Below are positions 1 through 7,939 of a stretch of DNA of 22,054 nucleotides, piece after piece. Position numbers and translations under genes: made by a program. The DNA comes from Prevotella sp. UBA5387 (GTDB taxonomy: Bacteria > Bacteroidota > Bacteroidia > Bacteroidales > Bacteroidaceae): contig DHOP01000053.1 in NCBI GenBank assembly GCA_002407775.1, positions 1 to 22,054 on the forward strand, read 5' to 3'. Below the pieces are notes generated by a model that was not told where the DNA came from, did no database searches, and was given only the letters and a program-made list of their open reading frames with translations. Numbering within the stretch: position 1 is the stretch's first letter; the number at the start of each line of letters is the position of its first letter.

Positions 1-40
1 TGTGCCTGTTTTGACACACCCTCTCCTTATTATCAATATA

Positions 41-2734
41 TTAACGTTTTATTAGCTTCTTCCCACGTTTAACCACAATGCCTTTATAGTCCTTACCTAT
101 CTTTTGACCCGATGGGCTATAGGAAGGCTCATCGTTATTCATTATTTGTGTTTGTGGCTTCGAGATTTCCTTGATGCTCGTTACTACATCGCTGACAGCA
201 ACATTCAACTTTCGTGTCATCGTTGCCCCGGCACCATCATTAACAGTCACGGAAATCTCCTGCAAGCCAGAATAAGTATCATGTGCACTGATTGTGAGAT
301 AACCTTCTTCTGAAAGCGCCACATCGAGTCCTGAACCGTCATACTGATATGTGAACGCGGGACTATCATTGAAACCTCTGAAAAGAGTGGAAAGGGCAAT
401 AGAGGTGCTTGTTCCTGGTTGAATCATTCGATTAGGTTGAGCTGCCCAAATAAGATATTCCTCCAAGTCTGTGAAATCGTTTCCATCACTGTCAGTATTA
501 TTGTTAGGCGTAGAATCACTCCATCCCCTCAATCTTTCGTACCATGCAGGAATGCCGTCGCCATCAAGATCCCATCCCTCAGGTCGATTATCTGTCGTAA
601 TATTGAGTCCTGTAAAGCCCTCACAACCTGGATCTTCCTCTGAGTCAATCAATCCTTTTATCCCTGAACGACTACCTACTGTCGAGTAAGTTCCATTCAG
701 CGTCTCATTGATCATACGCTCGTCATGATTATCGAGGAATGGTTGATTGGCCCCAACATCTGAGAGAACCGTCTTAAAAGCAGTCTCGGCAGACTCGATT
801 GTAGCATATGAAGGGAAGAAAGGCTTATCAACAAACACTGTCCAGTTTACCGTCTGCCCATTGCTCACGGTGTACTTATACGTATTGTCCAGTGCATCTT
901 GAGTGCGTGTGCCGTCAAGTTCCTCACGGATATTGCCATTCACATAATATGACTGCGAGCCTGTGCCTGTGCCTTCTAGATCAGCTTTTAGTAAGATAGG
1001 CTGATGGGTGGCTGCACCCTTCTTGTAGTAGTTGTTTACAAACTGCCCCTCATGGGTACCGCCATCGCATGCCCGACCGCCCCAGTTGTACACCACATTG
1101 TTGAACATATCGTGGTGTCCATCATAAGCACCGGCACCATCGAGGCCACCGCTCATACTCCAGTTACGTCCCTCGTTGTGAGAAAGCAGATTATGATGGA
1201 AAGTACTGCCTAGTCCGCCCATCTCTCCTCCGCCGATGGTAGCAGCATAGCCATGTTGCGTTCCTTCAGGATAGTTGGGATGACCTGCCTGATTCAATGC
1301 TTCAGAAATAAGAGTTCGTTGTAAGGTGATATTCTTGGCATTTCGGCTAGAGAAACCTTCGTCGATGGTCCAACTGATCGAACAGTGGTCCATGATGGCA
1401 TTGTTATTACCGGCCATGCCCATACCGTCAAGACCACCACCAGAACTTTCTACAATCCCATTAACTAGATTTTTATGCCCCAAACGCATTCTGAGGAATC
1501 GTGTGATACCATCTGTTGCCATACCAAATGGACACCCCTTAAGCATGATGCCTGTTCCTGGTGCTGTTTGTCCTGCAATCGTAACGTACGGTTGAGAGCA
1601 AGTCAGACGGCTCTTTAGTTCAATCACTCCGCTGACATCGAATACAATTGTGCGAGGGCCCTGAGCGGTAGTAATACCGTATCTAAAAGAACCAATACCA
1701 TCATCGTTGAGATTGGTCACGTGATATACATCGCCACCACGTCCACCGATGGCAAACCGACCATATCCTTCTGCCTCTGGAAATGCGAGTCGCGATGTCT
1801 GGAAGTTCCACACCTTGCCTGTGTACACCTTACCATTGGCATCCACCTCGTCTACACGCCAATAATAAGTCTTCAAACTGCTAAGACTACTCAAGGAATA
1901 TGTTGTATCAGTCTGCTCACTCTGCAGAGCAAGATTGTCCGAGCCTGTACCCAAATATAACTGATGCTTTACGGCCACGGCAGCAGGAGACCATGATAGT
2001 TTGAGTGCCCCATTATCATGTGTAGCATGATTATCTCCACTGGCAGGTACAGGTGAGGCTGCTTGCGTAATAATATTCTCAACATCGAACTCTAAGGCAT
2101 CGACAACAGGAAAGGTTCCGTCGTAAGTCATGCCTGCATGAGGTGTAGAAATATACTCTACGACAACATCCTTACCAGCTGTCGCCTCAAAGGTAATGTA
2201 TGAGGTTGATGTCTCCTTAATGGTCGTTGACGATATGGTTTGTTTAATACCAGATTCCTTCAATTGTCCGTCCACATAGATATCTATAGGTGCCAGACTC
2301 TTTCCATTGTATCCGCCCTCAGGGTTGCTATGATAAGCAAGCAACGTATGAGTTCCGGCATCAAGACCACTTATAGTAAATTTGAGCGTTGTAGATTCAC
2401 CATTGATATACACCCAATTATTTAAAGCATCCGTCTTGCCTGCGATAACACCATCACCGAGGAGTTTAGAATTGATTTGAACGATGTTCTTGTTCCAGAC
2501 GCATGTCACGGCATAGCCGTCATTACTTGAGGCAGTGACCGTGATGCTGTCACTCGGATTATTATTTTTCGCAAAACGCATTGTAGCATTAGGCACACGC
2601 CCAAATGCCCAGTTGCTGAAGCCAACTTCACAAACCTGTGTAACACTTCTTCCGCTTAGACTGAAGTCTATCTTCTGAGCATGCATCTCGTTTGCAGCCA
2701 AAGACATGGCAATTAGTAATAGTAGTTTATTCAT
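41..2734 (-). CDS. Secreted multidomain pectate lyase (PL1-like)
   Basis: An 897-residue secreted protein, probably cleaving polygalacturonate by beta-elimination. I chose the ATG at 2734 because it opens directly into a signal peptide (residues 1-20, ending MHAQ); the 31 codons upstream in frame look like leader DNA. Domains: a carbohydrate-binding, CBM6/35-like beta-sandwich at about 25-217; a fibronectin-III-like module at about 226-313; and a right-handed parallel beta-helix lyase from FPEAEGYGRFAIGGRGG (about 319) to about 740. The helix shows the family's NLNDDGIGSFR, TIAGQTAPGTGI and MDHCSISW motifs. After it comes an Asp-rich DLDGDGIPAWYE segment, probably calcium-binding, then a beta-rich domain. 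The C-terminus (SPSGQKIGKDYKGIVVKRGK) resembles the short basic Por/T9SS-type tails of Prevotella exoproteins. Family placement is confident; the exact PL1 subfamily and substrate are inferred. It is transcribed alone. Confidence 0.88.
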   Translation of the reverse strand: MNKLLLLIAMSLAANEMHAQKIDFSLSGRSVTQVCEVGFSNWAFGRVPNATMRFAKNNNPSDSITVTASSNDGYAVTCVWNKNIVQINSKLLGDGVIAGKTDALNNWVYINGESTTLKFTISGLDAGTHTLLAYHSNPEGGYNGKSLAPIDIYVDGQLKESGIKQTISSTTIKETSTSYITFEATAGKDVVVEYISTPHAGMTYDGTFPVVDALEFDVENIITQAASPVPASGDNHATHDNGALKLSWSPAAVAVKHQLYLGTGSDNLALQSEQTDTTYSLSSLSSLKTYYWRVDEVDANGKVYTGKVWNFQTSRLAFPEAEGYGRFAIGGRGGDVYHVTNLNDDGIGSFRYGITTAQGPRTIVFDVSGVIELKSRLTCSQPYVTIAGQTAPGTGIMLKGCPFGMATDGITRFLRMRLGHKNLVNGIVESSGGGLDGMGMAGNNNAIMDHCSISWTIDEGFSSRNAKNITLQRTLISEALNQAGHPNYPEGTQHGYAATIGGGEMGGLGSTFHHNLLSHNEGRNWSMSGGLDGAGAYDGHHDMFNNVVYNWGGRACDGGTHEGQFVNNYYKKGAATHQPILLKADLEGTGTGSQSYYVNGNIREELDGTRTQDALDNTYKYTVSNGQTVNWTVFVDKPFFPSYATIESAETAFKTVLSDVGANQPFLDNHDERMINETLNGTYSTVGSRSGIKGLIDSEEDPGCEGFTGLNITTDNRPEGWDLDGDGIPAWYERLRGWSDSTPNNNTDSDGNDFTDLEEYLIWAAQPNRMIQPGTSTSIALSTLFRGFNDSPAFTYQYDGSGLDVALSEEGYLTISAHDTYSGLQEISVTVNDGAGATMTRKLNVAVSDVVTSIKEISKPQTQIMNNDEPSYSPSGQKIGKDYKGIVVKRGKKLIKR

Positions 2735-3119
2735 TATGTTTATGTTTAGAGTAGATATTTCATCAATCATTATGTTTTCAATGCCTACAAGACACATAAT
2801 TTCTATCAGTCTGAACTTTGTTCTCAAATAAAGATAGAAACTATAGGGTCATTGATGATAGGCAATTTGCGTTACTAAAATTCCGTCAATACTTCATTCA
2901 CCGTCATTTCCAGCAACCATGCTGAATTTGTAAGTCACAGCAAGAAAATTAATAACTGCTGATTAATTGATTTGTTTAATAGAGTTTGTGCAAAGATAAA
3001 GAAATATCTTTTCCGATGTATAAGAATTTCTCAAAAGAAGAATAATTTTTTGAAATATGGCACAATATAATTTTATGCAGTTCATTATCGGATACATATA
3101 TGCCGATGATAAGCTCCAC
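2735..3119 (-). promoter_or_regulatory. Long leader and possible promoter of the pectate lyase gene
   Basis: This gene-free stretch lies between the lyase start and the rnc terminator. On the minus strand, 2998-2991 reads TATCTTTG, a perfect TAnnTTTG -7 box of the Bacteroidota housekeeping sigma factor. No good TTTG -33 element sits 20 bases upstream. If this is the promoter, the transcript has an untranslated leader of roughly 250 bases, which is long. I saw no clear riboswitch or strong hairpin in the leader. The box is seen in the sequence; its use is inferred. Confidence 0.35.
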
Positions 3120-3184
3120 AAAAAACAGTGCCGAAGATACTGCCGAATGCCATCTGTTAAGACATTGCAGTACCTTCGGCACTG
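3120..3184 (-). terminator. Intrinsic terminator of the acpP-fabF-rnc cluster
   Basis: Two 18-base arms (3126-3143 and 3167-3184, beginning CAGTGCCGAAG) are inverted copies with one difference. On the minus strand the difference forms a G-U pair, so the RNA stem is continuous; on the plus strand it would be an A-C mismatch. A run of six U follows on the minus strand (3125-3120). It lies about 70 bases past the rnc stop codon and points the right way for that gene. Confidence 0.88.
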
Positions 3185-3253
3185 ATTATTGATTGTGTGT
3201 AATTGTTGATTAACTCAATAGGTATTACTATGAGTCACTTGTTGACTTATCTA

Positions 3254-4381
3254 TCAAACTTTTGGTTCAACAATTGACGGAATATCGCTTGTTACATTTT
3301 CTGAAACATTACCCTCGGAGAATGCCTGTTGCTCAGCGGTAGCAATGATATCTTCATAATCCTCAGATTCTGGACTTAGTTCATCTGAGTCTGATTCTTC
3401 ATCCAATTCCGTAGGTTGATCATCTACAATCTCGTCGGCGATTTCAGTGTCACTCTCCTCTTCAGAGAATTCCTGCTCGTTTATAGATGAATTTTCCTTT
3501 GAATCATCTTCGACTGAGGAGTCAGATATTACGATAAAATCATTGGGTTCTTCGATGGAGGGCAGACCTTCTACAGGTTCTTCTTCCATCTTGGTGCGCT
3601 CTGCTTTGGCAGCAAACACTTCGTCGATGAACTGAGGTTGTTGCTTCAACTTATTTAGGGTGTCCTTGCATGCCATCTGTTGACTCTCTTTCTTTGAGAA
3701 TCCAGAACCTGTGCATCCACACACACCTTCAAGCAATACCTGATAGACAAAAGTTGGGCTACCTGTCTTATCCTTGCCCTGTTGTACATTCTCAAATTTG
3801 ATATCCACCTTATTCTTTTGACTCCACTCGATGAGCTTACTTTTAAAGTTAACCTCTTTATAGGCAACTTTATCAATATTGATCATCTCGGATAGAATAC
3901 GTTTCTTCAAGAATCGCATACAAGCGTTGTAGCCACGATCTAGGTAGATGGCACCAACAAGTGCCTCAAAGGCATTGCCGCCCATGTAGTTATTATGAGA
4001 AGAAGAACGTCCATTAGAAAGTATAAGGTCGCATAGTCCCAATTCGCTGGCGAGCTTATTTAGCGTATCACGCTGCACCAGTTTGGAACGGGTATTAGTG
4101 AGAAATCCCTCACGTTTGCCAGGGAAGTGACGATAGACAATGTCACCGATAGCAGCATCAAGTATAGCATCACCCAAAAATTCCAAACGCTCGTTGTTTA
4201 CGGGCTTTCCCTTATTGTTACGATGCATCACACTCTTGTGCATCAGTGCCATCTTGTAGTGACTGATGCTATGAGGATAAAAGCCGATGATACTGCGTAA
4301 AGAAGAACGAAGCTCCTTATCCTTGCGGAAGGGGAGCCTCAATCTGTCTATAATGTTAACGAATGTATCCTTACTCAGCAT
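3254..4381 (-). CDS. rnc: Ribonuclease III with a long acidic C-terminal tail
   Basis: RNase III cuts double-stranded RNA in rRNA maturation and mRNA turnover. The 375-residue product has an endonuclease domain at about 25-165 with the signature NERLEFLGDAILDA (63-76), then a double-stranded-RNA-binding domain at about 178-247 (SKLIEWSQKN to KKESQQMACKDTLNKL). Two features are odd. Residues about 266-375 form a low-complexity tail rich in Asp, Glu and Ser that the E. coli enzyme (226 residues) lacks. The position matching E. coli catalytic Asp114 is Asn136 (GGNAFEALVGAIYLD), while Glu64, Asp71 and Glu139 are retained. The ATG at 4381 overlaps the end of fabF by 11 bases, which suggests coupled translation; in-frame ATGs further upstream lie deeper inside fabF and would add residues not typical of the family. 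Identification is secure. Confidence 0.93.
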   Translation of the reverse strand: MLSKDTFVNIIDRLRLPFRKDKELRSSLRSIIGFYPHSISHYKMALMHKSVMHRNNKGKPVNNERLEFLGDAILDAAIGDIVYRHFPGKREGFLTNTRSKLVQRDTLNKLASELGLCDLILSNGRSSSHNNYMGGNAFEALVGAIYLDRGYNACMRFLKKRILSEMINIDKVAYKEVNFKSKLIEWSQKNKVDIKFENVQQGKDKTGSPTFVYQVLLEGVCGCTGSGFSKKESQQMACKDTLNKLKQQPQFIDEVFAAKAERTKMEEEPVEGLPSIEEPNDFIVISDSSVEDDSKENSSINEQEFSEEESDTEIADEIVDDQPTELDEESDSDELSPESEDYEDIIATAEQQAFSEGNVSENVTSDIPSIVEPKV

Positions 4382-5633
4382 ACTTCTTGAAGATGACACA
4401 AGCATTGTGCCCACCAAAACCAAATGTATTGGACAGAGCAGTATTCACCTCGCGCTTCTGCGGTTGGTTGAATGTGAAATTCAAGTTATAGTCAATTTCC
4501 GGATCCTTGTCGTCTTCAGCATGATTAATCGTTGGCGGCACAATATTGTCGCGGATGCTCAACACGCAAACCATAGCCTCCACAGCACCGGCAGCACCAA
4601 GTAAGTGGCCTGTCATACTCTTGGTAGAGCTAATGTTTAGCTTGTAAGCATTGTCACCAAAGACTTCCTTGATGGCTTTCACCTCAGATATATCACCTAC
4701 TGGAGTGGACGTGCCATGCACGTTGATATAGTCGATGTCCTCGATACCGAGTTCTGCATCTGCAAGTGCGTTAGTCATCACGAGCTTGGCACCAAGACCC
4801 TCTGGATGAGAGGCTGTGATGTGATAAGCGTCTGCACTCATGCCTTCGCCCACCATTTCTGCATATATCTTTGCACCACGAGCTTTGGCATGATCCAAAG
4901 TCTCTAGCATCAAACAACCAGCACCTTCACCGATAATGAATCCGTCACGACTAGCACTAAATGGCCGACTAGCTCCTGCGGGGTCATCGTTGCGTGTTGA
5001 CAGAGCGTGAAGAGCGTTAAAACCACCCACGCCAGTCTCACAAATAGCAGCTTCTGCACCACCAGCAAGAATAGCATCTGCCTTACCAAGGCGAAGCAAA
5101 TTGAAAGCGTCAGCCAAAGCATGCGTAGATGATGCGCAAGCACTGGTAGTCACGAAGTTAGGTCCGTGAATTCCGAAGTGGATACTAATCTGCCCTGCAG
5201 CGATATCCGAAATCATCTTGGGAATAAAGAAGGGATTGAACCTAGGGCCTTCTTCATGGTGCTGGCCATAGTACATCACTTCCTCTTGAAAGGTCTGAAT
5301 GCCACCTATTCCGATGCCATAAATGACACCGATGCGGTTTCTATCTTCCTTTTCCAAGTCAATACCGGAATCATTCATGCTCTGGATGGCACTAACCAAT
5401 GCCAACTGCGTGCAGCGATCCATCTTGCGTGCAGACTTGCGATCAATATAATCGTTGATGTTTAGATCCTTTACCTCACAAGCAAAAGTTGTCTTAAAGA
5501 GGGAGGTATCAAATGCAGTGATAGGAGCAGCACCACTTTTTCCGGCCAAAAGGCTCTTCCACATCTCTTCAGGTGTGTTACCTACAGGTGTAACGGCGCC
5601 AAGACCTGTTACTACTACTCTATTTAATTTCAT
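4371..5633 (-). CDS. fabF: Beta-ketoacyl-ACP synthase II
   Basis: This 420-residue enzyme condenses malonyl-ACP with acyl-ACP in the elongation step of type II fatty acid synthesis in the cytoplasm. The KAS Cys-His-His triad is complete: Cys166 in TTSACASSTHALADA, His306 in VHGTSTPVGD and His343 in TKSMTGHLLGAAGAVEA, with Lys338 just before the last. The C-terminal NTFGFGGHNACVIF motif is also present. Length is normal for FabF. It lies downstream of acpP, its substrate carrier, and overlaps rnc; this order is familiar in Bacteroidota. The terminator-like hairpin upstream of the start may keep fabF expression below that of acpP. Confidence 0.97.
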   Translation of the reverse strand: MKLNRVVVTGLGAVTPVGNTPEEMWKSLLAGKSGAAPITAFDTSLFKTTFACEVKDLNINDYIDRKSARKMDRCTQLALVSAIQSMNDSGIDLEKEDRNRIGVIYGIGIGGIQTFQEEVMYYGQHHEEGPRFNPFFIPKMISDIAAGQISIHFGIHGPNFVTTSACASSTHALADAFNLLRLGKADAILAGGAEAAICETGVGGFNALHALSTRNDDPAGASRPFSASRDGFIIGEGAGCLMLETLDHAKARGAKIYAEMVGEGMSADAYHITASHPEGLGAKLVMTNALADAELGIEDIDYINVHGTSTPVGDISEVKAIKEVFGDNAYKLNISSTKSMTGHLLGAAGAVEAMVCVLSIRDNIVPPTINHAEDDKDPEIDYNLNFTFNQPQKREVNTALSNTFGFGGHNACVIFKKYAE

Positions 5634-5649
5634 GAAAATGAGTCTAAAT

Positions 5650-5684
5650 AAAAAAAGTTTAGCGTTTCCTCAAAAACGCTAAAC
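5650..5684 (-). terminator. Hairpin plus U-tract between acpP and fabF (attenuating terminator)
   Basis: The arms GTTTAGCGTTT (5657-5667) and AAACGCTAAAC (5674-5684) are perfect 11-bp inverted copies around a 6-base loop. On the minus strand they are followed by seven U (5656-5650). This is a complete intrinsic terminator placed after the acpP stop and only 16 bases before the fabF ATG. Since fabF and rnc have no obvious promoter of their own here, partial read-through is the likely mode. That would give abundant ACP and less FabF and RNase III. Confidence 0.8.
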
Positions 5685-5696
5685 ACTTACGCCTCC

Positions 5697-5933
5697 TTAT
5701 TTGGCGTTCTCCTGAATGTAGTTAATGGCATCCTGGACGGTCTGTATTGTCTCGGCCTTATCGTCTGGGATAGAGATACCAAATTCTTTCTCGAATTCCA
5801 TGATTAATTCCACGGTGTCCAAAGAATCAGCACCAAGATCGTTTGTGAAACTTGCCTCAGCCTTTACTTCGCCTTCGTCTACTCCCAGTTTATCAACAAT
5901 AATTGCCTTAACTTTTGATTCAATTTCTGACAT
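5697..5933 (-). CDS. acpP: Acyl carrier protein
   Basis: A 78-residue acidic protein that carries growing acyl chains on 4'-phosphopantetheine. The attachment site is Ser37 in the family motif GADSLDTVELIMEFE (34-48). Length, charge and the ending (AINYIQENAK) are typical. It is first in the cluster with fabF and rnc. The upstream region to the divergent DUF4254 gene contains its probable promoter. Confidence 0.98.
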   Translation of the reverse strand: MSEIESKVKAIIVDKLGVDEGEVKAEASFTNDLGADSLDTVELIMEFEKEFGISIPDDKAETIQTVQDAINYIQENAK

Positions 5934-5990
5934 GATTATAACTTTTTTAAAATGTTATTAATAATATTCTTCAAAGTGGCTGCAAAGAAA

Positions 5991-5998
5991 CAAAAATA
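5991..5998 (-). promoter_or_regulatory. Possible -7 box for acpP
   Basis: On the minus strand this reads TATTTTTG, matching TAnnTTTG. It lies 58 bases upstream of the acpP start, a reasonable leader length. No convincing TTTG is found 20 bases further upstream, so confidence is limited. Confidence 0.4.
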
Positions 5999-6095
5999 TT
6001 ATCAATTACGCAAATAAAATCATTTAATTTTGTCATTATGTTGCACAAACTACCCTATTTTGTGCATAAATGTTCAGTATTTTTTGTGATTATAT

Positions 6096-6127
6096 ATTGT
6101 TCATTCAAAAATCATTTCTTAACTTTG
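6096..6127 (+). promoter_or_regulatory. Promoter of the DUF4254-glycosyltransferase unit
   Basis: TAACTTTG at 6120-6127 is a perfect TAnnTTTG -7 box. ATTG at 6096-6099, 20 bases upstream, matches the TTTG -33 element at three of four positions. Transcription would start near 6134, about 18 bases before the ATG at 6152. This is why the longer reading frame starting at 6038 was not accepted. Confidence 0.7.
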
Positions 6128-6151
6128 CAAAAATCAAAATCAGCTTGCATT

Positions 6152-6757
6152 ATGTCTTTTACGAAACATAGCAATGAAATCTTCCTTAAAGCCATTGAAG
6201 ATTACCACACTACGGACAATATAGACACACCAATAAACAACCCTTACTATTCAAATTCCATTGAAAACCGCCTCTATCTTAAATGTTGGATAGATACTGT
6301 GCAATGGCATTTTGAAGATATCATCCGTGATCCCCAGATCGATCCCGTGGAGGCTCTGTCCCTCAAACGGCGCATTGACCGTTCCAATCAGGACCGTACT
6401 GACCTTGTAGAGCAGATTGATTCTTATTTCCGTCAAGAATATTCAGATGTTAAGCCATTGCCGAATGCCCGACTCAACACCGAGAGTCCTGCATGGGCAG
6501 TGGACCGATTGTCCATTTTGGCACTGAAGATATACCACATGCGGGAACAGGCCGAACGCGGGGATGCTACAGCCGAACACCGCCAGCAATGCTCCGACAA
6601 GCTCGCCGTGCTCCTTGAGCAACAGCAAGATCTCAGCTTGGCTATCGACCAACTGTTAGAAGACATTGCAGCTGGACGTAAATACATGAAGGTCTATCGT
6701 CAGATGAAGATGTATAATGACCCCAGTACTAACCCCGTGCTTTACAAAAACAAGTAA
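6152..6757 (+). CDS. DUF4254 family protein
   Basis: A 201-residue soluble protein, predicted largely helical, without a signal peptide or membrane segment. The sequence (WHFEDIIRDPQIDPVEAL, then RIDRSNQDRTDLVEQID, and the end RQMKMYNDPSTNPVLYKNK) matches my memory of the DUF4254 family, common in Bacteroidota next to family 9 glycosyltransferases. No catalytic residues can be assigned. The start is chosen because the promoter -7 box ends at 6127, inside the longer reading frame. It is followed after 27 bases by the glycosyltransferase gene, so the two are almost certainly co-transcribed. A role in lipooligosaccharide or surface glycan assembly is inferred only from that pairing. Confidence 0.8.
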   Translation: MSFTKHSNEIFLKAIEDYHTTDNIDTPINNPYYSNSIENRLYLKCWIDTVQWHFEDIIRDPQIDPVEALSLKRRIDRSNQDRTDLVEQIDSYFRQEYSDVKPLPNARLNTESPAWAVDRLSILALKIYHMREQAERGDATAEHRQQCSDKLAVLLEQQQDLSLAIDQLLEDIAAGRKYMKVYRQMKMYNDPSTNPVLYKNK

Positions 6758-6784
6758 AGCTGGAATTATTCTTGGTGCGTCACA

Positions 6785-7834
6785 ATGAAAACTGAACACC
6801 TTTTAGTCATCCGTTTTTCCGCCATGGGTGATGTTGCGATGACAGTTCCTATGATATATGCCTTAGCCAAGCAATATCCACACCTTCGTATCACAGTGCT
6901 TTCACGACCTTTCGCGAAACCTCTTTTCGAACATCTACCATCCAATGTAGGTTTCATGGAGGCTGACATTCGCAATGAATATCATGGGGTGAAAGGGCTC
7001 AATGCACTCTATCGCCGCCTTACTGCCAAGAATTTCACAGCAGTTGCGGATCTTCACAACGTGATTCGAAGCAACTATCTGCGTATGCGATTTAACGTGG
7101 ATAAGGTGAAGACAGCCCATATACAGAAACATAGACAAGAAAAGCGACAACTCACTGCCAATGAGCATAAGGTACTGAGGCCACTTCCCACGATGTTTGA
7201 GAACTATGCGCGGGTATTTGCTGAGTTGGGCTATCCTGTCACACAAGAGTTCACCTCGTTGCTAACGCCAGAGGAAGCTAATCTCCGATTGTTGTGCGAC
7301 GAGATTGGAGAGAAGAAGAATTTTCAGCAATGGATTGGCATTGCACCTTTTGCTGCTCATCCAACCAAGACTTATCCATTGGAAGAAATGGAAATAGTAA
7401 TATCACAATTGGTGCTTCGTCACCCCTCCTGTCGTATCTTCCTCTTTGGTGGTGGCGATCGGGAGCGAAAATTAATCAATGATGCTATTACTCGCCATCC
7501 GCAATGTATCAATACGTCTGACTTACTACATGGTCTTAATGAAGAGCTCATCCTTATGAGTCATCTTGACGTGATGGTGACCATGGATAGCGCCAACATG
7601 CACTTGGCATCACTTGTCAACACACCCGTAGTGAGTATTTGGGGAGCTACATCTCCTCTTGCTGGGTTCATGGGATGGAATCAAAGTCTTGATAATGCCC
7701 TACATACTGACATATATTGCCGTCCTTGTTCTATCTATGGCAAGAAACCTTGCCAGCGTGGTGATCTCGCTTGCCTCACCCACATTACACCACATACCAT
7801 TGTGGAAAAAGTGGAGCAAGTCCTTGAACAATGA
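6785..7834 (+). CDS. Glycosyltransferase family 9 (heptosyltransferase-like)
   Basis: A 349-residue GT-B fold enzyme related to ADP-heptose:LPS heptosyltransferases, likely adding a sugar to the lipid A-core at the inner face of the cytoplasmic membrane. The N-terminal Rossmann half begins with LLVIRFSAMGDVAMTVP (6-22), the classic acceptor-side loop of GT9. The C-terminal donor-binding half shows IGIAPFAAHPTKTYPLEEM (184-202) and TMDSANMHLASLVNTPVVSI (266-285), then WGATSP. Four cysteines lie near the C-terminus (312-330, CRPC, C and C); my recollection is that this is common in Bacteroidota members. The actual donor sugar cannot be told. Second gene of a unit with the DUF4254 protein. Confidence 0.9.
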   Translation: MKTEHLLVIRFSAMGDVAMTVPMIYALAKQYPHLRITVLSRPFAKPLFEHLPSNVGFMEADIRNEYHGVKGLNALYRRLTAKNFTAVADLHNVIRSNYLRMRFNVDKVKTAHIQKHRQEKRQLTANEHKVLRPLPTMFENYARVFAELGYPVTQEFTSLLTPEEANLRLLCDEIGEKKNFQQWIGIAPFAAHPTKTYPLEEMEIVISQLVLRHPSCRIFLFGGGDRERKLINDAITRHPQCINTSDLLHGLNEELILMSHLDVMVTMDSANMHLASLVNTPVVSIWGATSPLAGFMGWNQSLDNALHTDIYCRPCSIYGKKPCQRGDLACLTHITPHTIVEKVEQVLEQ

Positions 7835-7891
7835 TATATTAATGCTTGTTCCAAAGTATTAAGTTCACATTCATTCTTATTTGTATTCTCT

Positions 7892-7918
7892 TTACACCTA
7901 TTATAATAATAGGTGTAA
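7892..7918. repeat. Perfect 12-bp palindrome downstream of the GT9 gene
   Basis: The arms TTACACCTATTA (7892-7903) and TAATAGGTGTAA (7907-7918) are perfect inverted copies around three bases. No T-run follows on either strand, so this is not a canonical intrinsic terminator. It lies 58 bases after the glycosyltransferase stop and 33 bases before the first DnaA box. It could end the transcript weakly or bind a dimeric protein at the edge of the origin. Confidence 0.7.
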
Positions 7919-7939
7919 CCTCCCATACGTCTTTTATTA

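Noticed and set aside
1..40. The sequence TTTTGACACACCCTCTCC near the left edge, which looks like one arm of a terminator
   Set aside because: The matching arm would lie outside the window, so no stem can be shown.
2735..2827. An upstream in-frame start that would add 31 residues to the pectate lyase
   Set aside because: A typical signal peptide begins at the ATG at 2734; the longer form would bury it.
2976..3182. A 68-codon minus-strand reading frame
   Set aside because: It runs through the rnc terminator hairpin and a likely promoter box, has no recognisable domain, and its composition follows the AT-rich spacer.
3447..3635. Plus-strand frame opposite the RNase III tail
   Set aside because: It is the antisense reading of the Glu/Asp/Ser-rich tail, giving a Ser-rich artefact without any promoter or family match.
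6038..6151. An upstream in-frame start that would add 38 residues to the DUF4254 protein
   Set aside because: The clear -33 and -7 promoter elements lie inside this extension, so the mRNA would begin after it; the added residues do not resemble a signal peptide of the family.
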